A stretch of DNA of 64,000 bases from Sporothrix humicola (taxonomy: Eukaryota > Ascomycota > Sordariomycetes > Ophiostomatales > Ophiostomataceae), in contig WNYE01000069.1 in the NCBI GenBank assembly GCA_021396245.1, positions 1 through 64,000 on the forward strand, written 5' to 3'. Positions within the stretch are counted from its first letter, which is position 1, and every line of letters starts with the position of its first letter. Of the stretch, positions 59,394 to 64,000 are shown in pieces. The position numbers and the translations under genes were made by a program. Under the pieces are notes generated by a model. The model saw only the letters and a program-made list of their open reading frames with translations. It did not search any database and had not been told where the DNA came from.

Positions 59394-60023
59394 TTCCCGC
59401 CGCCGCCTCGTTTCCTCCAAGCTGTCAACCATGTGCCGAGTGTGTAAGCCTTCTCTGTGCCTGTAACACACCACTTCGTTAAACTTCCAGGGGCGCTTTT
59501 ATCGCTATTGGGGCCAGACAGTGGGGAAGATCTAGTGTGGCAGGTGGGACAACCACCCGCGCGGCGGGCCAAAAACAGAAATAAGAACTTTATCTTGGCT
59601 TATGCTTGGCTGCAGAGTTGGCAGAGTCACAATCCGGCACGCACGATCGAAAGCTGAAAGTGTGTGCGCAGGTAGATAAAACGCATGTGTGTAGTATTGC
59701 GAAATACGAATTTCGGGTTCGGGGATCGATTCGCATTTTACGGACGAAAAAACAGACCAAAAAATGGGTCGGAAAGGATAAAGAAGCAAATTCGAAATCA
59801 AAATTTGAATTACCAAAAGATGACTTATGAGATGGAAGTTACAAGAACGGCACGAGAACTCACACAGGAGAAAGAGACGAGGAGAAAAAGTGGAATTGAG
59901 GCTGTAGAAAAAGGTAGATCGAAGAAAAGAGAAAAGAAGAAGCGAAGGATGAGAAGCAAAAAGGTATGTACAAAGCAAGACGTAGAAAACTAAATCACAG
60001 AACAGTCAACCGAACAACCCCCC

Positions 60024-61137
60024 CTACAAAGCCAACAGCAACGCAACAGCACCGGCCAGGACAGCAACTGAGCCGGAGACAACCGCCAGCGATGAAGCGC
60101 TGCTAGCCTTGACGACATTGTTCCCGTTGGCGGTCGAGGCCGACGAGCTGTCGCTGTTGCTGTCGCCGATGGAGCCGCTGTTGCCGTTGTTGCCATAGAT
60201 TGTGGACGTCGACGAAGACGACGAGCCGGTTGAGCCCGTCGAACCCGTCGAACCCGTCGAACCCGTCGAGCCTGATGATGCCGAGTTGTCGCCCGTCGAC
60301 GAGGAAGCGTCTCCCTGCTGCTGTTGCTGACCATTCCCGTTGGTGTTGTTGTTGCCGCCGTTACCGCCGCCGTTGCCGTTGCCGGTGTTTGTCTGCACGG
60401 GACCCGGGTTCGTCACGTTGAAAAAGTTGGCCGCCACGAGTCGGTTCGTCAAGCCGGCCTGCTGCAGCACCTGCCCGAGATTGAAGCCCTGGCGCGTCTG
60501 GGCCGCCGTCATGAGGGTCTGCATCGCCGTCGACTGCGCCGACAGGCCGCTCGTGTCGACCAAGAACTGCGCGTACGTGTGGCTCAAGGGCAGACGCGCC
60601 GGTGGGTTGGGCGCAATGTAGGGAGCAGCAGGTGTCTGGCCGGTTGTGTTGCGGAGCAGGAAAGCAACCTGGACGGCGTTGCTAGACGACGAGCCGGCGC
60701 TGGCTGCGCTCGGGTCGGCCGCAGTGTCGACAGTGACGCGGCCGCTGACGCGCGAGGCTTGCGGCGACAGCGCCAGACCCGTCTGCATCCAGTGCAGCAG
60801 CGTCGACGTTTGGCCGCTGTTGCCAGTCGGGATGTCGAGATCGATCATGATGACGGTGAACGAGTTGCCGGTCATGCGCTGCGTGGTGCCGATCAGAGTA
60901 GGCTGCTGCAAGACCACTGAGTCATGTGTCAGTTACAGTATTCCATTGTGGGCCTGTCATCATCTGTCGCCATCATGGAAGTTGTAACTTACAGTTCCTG
61001 GGCACGACTTGGCCGTTGATCAGAGTGTTGTTGAAATCAACCAAGAGGTCGCCTTTGACGGCCGGCGAGAAGCCAGGCGGCGACGACGCAGAGACAGCTG
61101 CCGCGGCCGCGACAAGAAGAGCAATCGAAGAAACCAT
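60024..61137 (-). CDS. Secreted PEBP-like protein, probable GPI anchor
   Basis: Two exons (61137-60993 and 60916-60024; 76-bp intron, donor GTAAGT, phase 1) encode 345 aa. Residues 1 to about 18 (MVSSIALLVAAAAAVSAS) form a signal peptide. A phosphatidylethanolamine-binding-like domain follows, recognisable from FTVIMIDLDIPTGN, TLLHWMQTGL, the prolines of PYIAPNPPARLPLSHTY and the C-terminal LTNRLVAANFFNV helix and strand. A low-complexity Asn/Gly/Gln then Ser/Thr/Gly tail contains STG triplets encoded by a 9-bp repeat (plus strand CCCGTCGAA, about 60235-60270). The extreme C-terminus (small residues, then SLAVVSGSVAVLAGAVALLLAL) fits a GPI-attachment signal, so the protein probably sits on the plasma membrane or wall with its PEBP domain outside. 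The ligand is unknown. Confidence 0.9.
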
Positions 61138-62602
61138 GTTGGCGGATTGAAGAAGAAGCGAGGGAAGAAATGAATCGAATATTAAAATAAAGTACAAATA
61201 AAGCGGCACTGCCGACAGAAAGCAAGACCAGCAAGCTGTAAAAAAGAAAGGAACGACAAAGGGTGAGGAAAAGAAAATGTCACGATGTTCAGGTGGAACA
61301 GAAGCAAAAAGGGGACATGGGAAAGGTTGCCATATACTAATATGGCCACACAATGGGAGAAGACGCGGGGGGGATGGGAAATCCCCGACGACAGGAAATC
61401 CGGAACCTCAACTCATCCTCATCCAGGGGTGGCCTGTCTGCATCCACAGAGCCGCTTGCCGGCAGTCTTCGTCATCACTTTGTTCTGCTTCGGCATCCTG
61501 TGCAAGTAAGAGTCTACTCAATCAAGCAGAAACACGCGCGGGTGGCACGAGGATACGACAGGCGTCGATGAAACGTCGTAGAGCGATAGATCGTGGCTGG
61601 AATAATAAGAGACGGTTGGCAACGGCAGATGCGTCTGTGGCTGAAAGCTTCGACTCTGACACGCGCCAAGGTTATTCCAGGCAATGGAAGAGGAATAAAA
61701 GCGATTTGGGGTAAGACTCACTCGATAACAACACACAATGGTGAAGATGCCGTCACCGAAGAGCCTGTTTCGGGAAGAATATAGAGGATGAAGAATGGAT
61801 TATGCATACGCTGGCAGAGGCCAATGCTACATGAAAAGCGAATGCCGCCTCAGTAGAGAGCGATAGGGTAAATGGGAATTGGCAGTTGAGGCGGGATCGA
61901 CGAAGCAGAAACGCTTGCTGTTGTGAAAATGGAAGGATGTGACCAGGGTGGGGCTGCCTTTTCCGATGCTGTTTCTTCGAGAAGGCGCGATCATCTCCAC
62001 GAACGTGAAAGAGGAAAGAGAAAAGCACGACATATCGGGCAAGAGCGACAGAGCAGAATGTGTTCGTTTTATCGTGTAGTTCATAGAGCGAAATGCTTGG
62101 AGACAGAAATAAGAGAAAACTAGAAATAGAAATGTGCACGTCCATGGACTATGGACCATGGATATTTTATATGTATATTTTTTCATTTGCCAAAAAAACA
62201 ATCCGTGTTAAAATAGGATATTGTAATTTTTTTTTAAAAGAGAGGAGAATAACCAAAAAATTTAAACGCCCATTTAAATAACTGAATTCCCTATGATATC
62301 CTAGAGGCATCAATGCCAACTATTGACGCGCAACATGGCAAAACAAGCATTCTCCAAGACTGCCAATGCTATACTCCGTAGAATATCTGAATGTCCCGAC
62401 CGAGCTATAGATGTGACCAAACACACGCGTGTTTGCACTCTTCTACCCCATATTTACTCTCCTAGACATATTTTTGCCTTTCTTTCCCCCTTAAAATATG
62501 GTGTTTCTTTTACTGTGTGTATTTATGTGCATTTTCGGTTTTGTTCGTGAGTTCACTTGCGCCTCACCACCATCCATATCTCAAGAGTATAGCTGCTAAT
62601 TG
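61138..62602. other. Spacer upstream of the PEBP-like gene
   Basis: It contains the PEBP-like promoter (minus) and the 3' region of the next minus gene. It is AT-rich with short A/T runs around 62.16-62.28 kb. TACTCCGTA occurs at 62372. No frame is convincing. Confidence 0.55.
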
Positions 62603-63022
62603 CTAGTAGAACAAACGGTAGTAGTCGCGAACCTGTCAAACAATGTGATATGTTAATGTGAGTTAAGGAAGAGACAGTAGTCAGGAGGCAGTGAAGAGAA
62701 ATACCAAGAGGTCAACAAAAGAAGGCACACGATCACACTGCGTATCCTTGGCGACGCCCTCAGGCGCTTCCAAGACACTGTTGTCATCATTCACGCCACT
62801 ATTTAGATTATTCAGATGCGACTTCTCCTTTGAGTGCTCGTTGCCTTTGCCGCGCTCATACTGATCACCCTTGTGGTATTCGTCGCCACGCTTGTTGGTG
62901 ATGGCCTCTTGCCCATAGTAATTGTGCTGCTCACAGAGGCAACGTGTTTCCGAGGCTGCTGATACTACAAGCCATCCATGGGTCGCGAAGGTGCTCTGTG
63001 TGTAGAGCTGCGAGAAGTCCAT
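62603..63022 (-). CDS. Small two-exon protein, unknown function
   Basis: Exon 1 (63022-62705, 106 codons) starts at an ATG preceded by a typical fungal leader (CAACACCCTCGACA, A at -3). A 72-bp intron (donor GTATTT, TTAAC-like branch site, acceptor TTTGACAG, phase 0) leads to a 9-codon exon 2 (62632-62603). The product is 115 aa, with an N-terminal hydrophobic patch (ATHGWLVVSAA), two Cys in RCLCEQH, a charged central region (KRGDEYHKGDQYERGKGNEHSKEK) and a C-terminus reading FVDLLVRDYYRLFY. Splicing replaces FLFTAS with that aromatic end, which looks more like a folded C-terminal helix. No signal peptide or domain is recognised. The stop lies in the leaky context TAG CAA TTA. The gene could also have further undetected upstream exons. 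Confidence 0.55.
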
Positions 63023-64000
63023 TGTCGAGGGTGTTGATATTGATTGAGGGAAGCGATGCTGGGACGTTTGGTTGAATTGAATAGAGAGATGCAAAGATAG
63101 AAAGAACGTTGAAAGAGAACTGCGAGAATAAGGCGTAAAGGAGCTCAAGCTTTGAAGAGGTCTTGCAGCTTCTGTGTCCATGAAAAAAGTAAGTCTCCAA
63201 GTCATTGTCGACTGATTAACAAGACACATGACTCCGGCCCCAATGGCGAGGACAATTTGATTTTTATCTGAAGTATGTTGTGTAGTGATCATCACTAACA
63301 AAATTTGAAGACGACATGTGATTGCATCTCTACCATGACATTCTCACGATGTTATCAACAATTACTTAGTTTCATCTTAGATCTAAGAGTCATTTAATCT
63401 ACATGAATATGGCCCATAGTTTACGAGGCAAGGTGGATCGACCGTGGATAACTCAAAATGTGCTGTGCACGAGTTTCTCTCACCTCAAAACCAAAAAGGT
63501 TCTGCCATTACCCTGTCTAGGCACTTCTGACCCCGACTAGCTGCCCACGGGCAACGGCATCGCTCTCTTTACCTCGCCTGGCTATCAAATCTCGTATTGT
63601 CGGCATCCGATAGTAAATCTGAACTGCAATTGTACGGCACAGGCAGCGTCGAGATTGTGAGTCCTTGGTAACAGACATAGTGAAGGGCATACCTGACAGA
63701 TCTACCCGACAGTCCGGATACGCGTCCATTTCTTGTGCTCTCACAGCCTCTTTCCTTGTACGTGGATAAATGGCAAAAGTGACAAAAAGTGACACGGTGT
63801 AGAGAGTACAGACCGTTGCGGCTGTTGGCCAGCCAGGGAATACAAGTGCGAGGGACAAGAAGGTCTGTTTTATTCAACTACAATAGGAAAACAAGAAAGA
63901 TGCCAAAGGTCGACAATTTTATTTCATCATGTTGGACTGGAGCATCGTTTCTTGTAGCGGCTGTCCTGTTTTGTTTCGTTTCAAATACGCTGGCCTTATC
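63023..64000. other. Window edge, upstream of the small gene
   Basis: This is the presumed promoter of the small minus gene. The minus frames at 63517-63877 begin with TTG rather than ATG and show no domain. Nothing else is supported. Confidence 0.5.

Larger units (their letters stand above)
57928..60023. other. 2.1-kb spacer, promoter of the FSP1-like gene
   Basis: It holds the promoter of the FSP1-like gene and the 3' region of the PEBP-like gene. Also present are one ATG-initiated minus frame of unclear status, a 16-bp direct repeat and an imperfect CG-rich inverted repeat, each listed separately. The last 400 bp are A-rich. Confidence 0.55.

Noticed and set aside
63517..63877. Minus-strand frames of 102-113 codons at the window edge
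   Set aside because: Their apparent starts are TTG codons, and no signal peptide, domain or splice partner is visible.

Overview
The window is nuclear DNA of a filamentous ascomycete, most likely a Sordariomycete. This is inferred from short introns (55-179 bp) with GTNNGT donors and CTAAC-like branch sites, from GC-rich coding exons set in AT/CT-rich spacers, and from the protein families present: a STRIPAK Far11/HAM-2/PRO22 homologue, a CTF1-beta-like zinc-cluster regulator, a fungal GAS2-domain protein and a PalI/MARVEL-like protein. I did not identify the species. There is no rRNA gene, convincing tRNA, CRISPR array, intact transposon, virus or biosynthetic cluster that I can support.

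Layout. 1-14.95 kb: no gene I can support, but simple repeats, a 22-bp perfect palindrome and many copies of a few short words. 14.95-22.05 kb: a divergent pair, an RWD-RBR E3 ubiquitin ligase (minus) and ham-2/pro22 (plus, five exons). 22.77-24.34 kb: a four-TM MARVEL-like protein (minus). 24.3-33.7 kb: a long spacer leading into a CT-rich leader. 33.7-37.1 kb: a Zn2Cys6 transcription factor. 39.2-42.1 kb: a GAS2-domain cytoskeletal protein. 42.1-53.2 kb: another long spacer. 53.2-55.5 kb: NAD(P)-malic enzyme (four exons). 56.5-57.9 kb: an AIF/FSP1-like membrane-anchored flavoprotein (minus). 60.0-61.1 kb: a secreted, probably GPI-anchored PEBP-like protein (minus). 62.6-63.0 kb: a small two-exon unknown gene (minus).

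The genes are housekeeping or regulatory (signalling, protein quality control, cytoskeleton, carbon metabolism, redox) and do not form one pathway. About 40 kb of the 64 kb has no recognisable coding content, which is sparse for this group; long leaders and non-coding transcription are the likeliest use of that space.

The most interesting observation is at the end of ham-2. Its UAG stop lies in the loop of a perfect 7-bp hairpin (GGATACA / TAGCG / TGTATCC) and is followed in the same frame by 81 more codons encoding an acidic tail. A UAG in a hairpin loop is the signature of the A-to-I mRNA editing that Sordariomycetes carry out during sexual development, where UAG becomes UGG. PRO22/HAM-2 is itself needed for sexual development and hyphal fusion, so stage-specific stop-loss editing of a STRIPAK subunit is a testable hypothesis. 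The small gene at 62.6 kb has an independent leaky-stop context (TAG CAA TTA).
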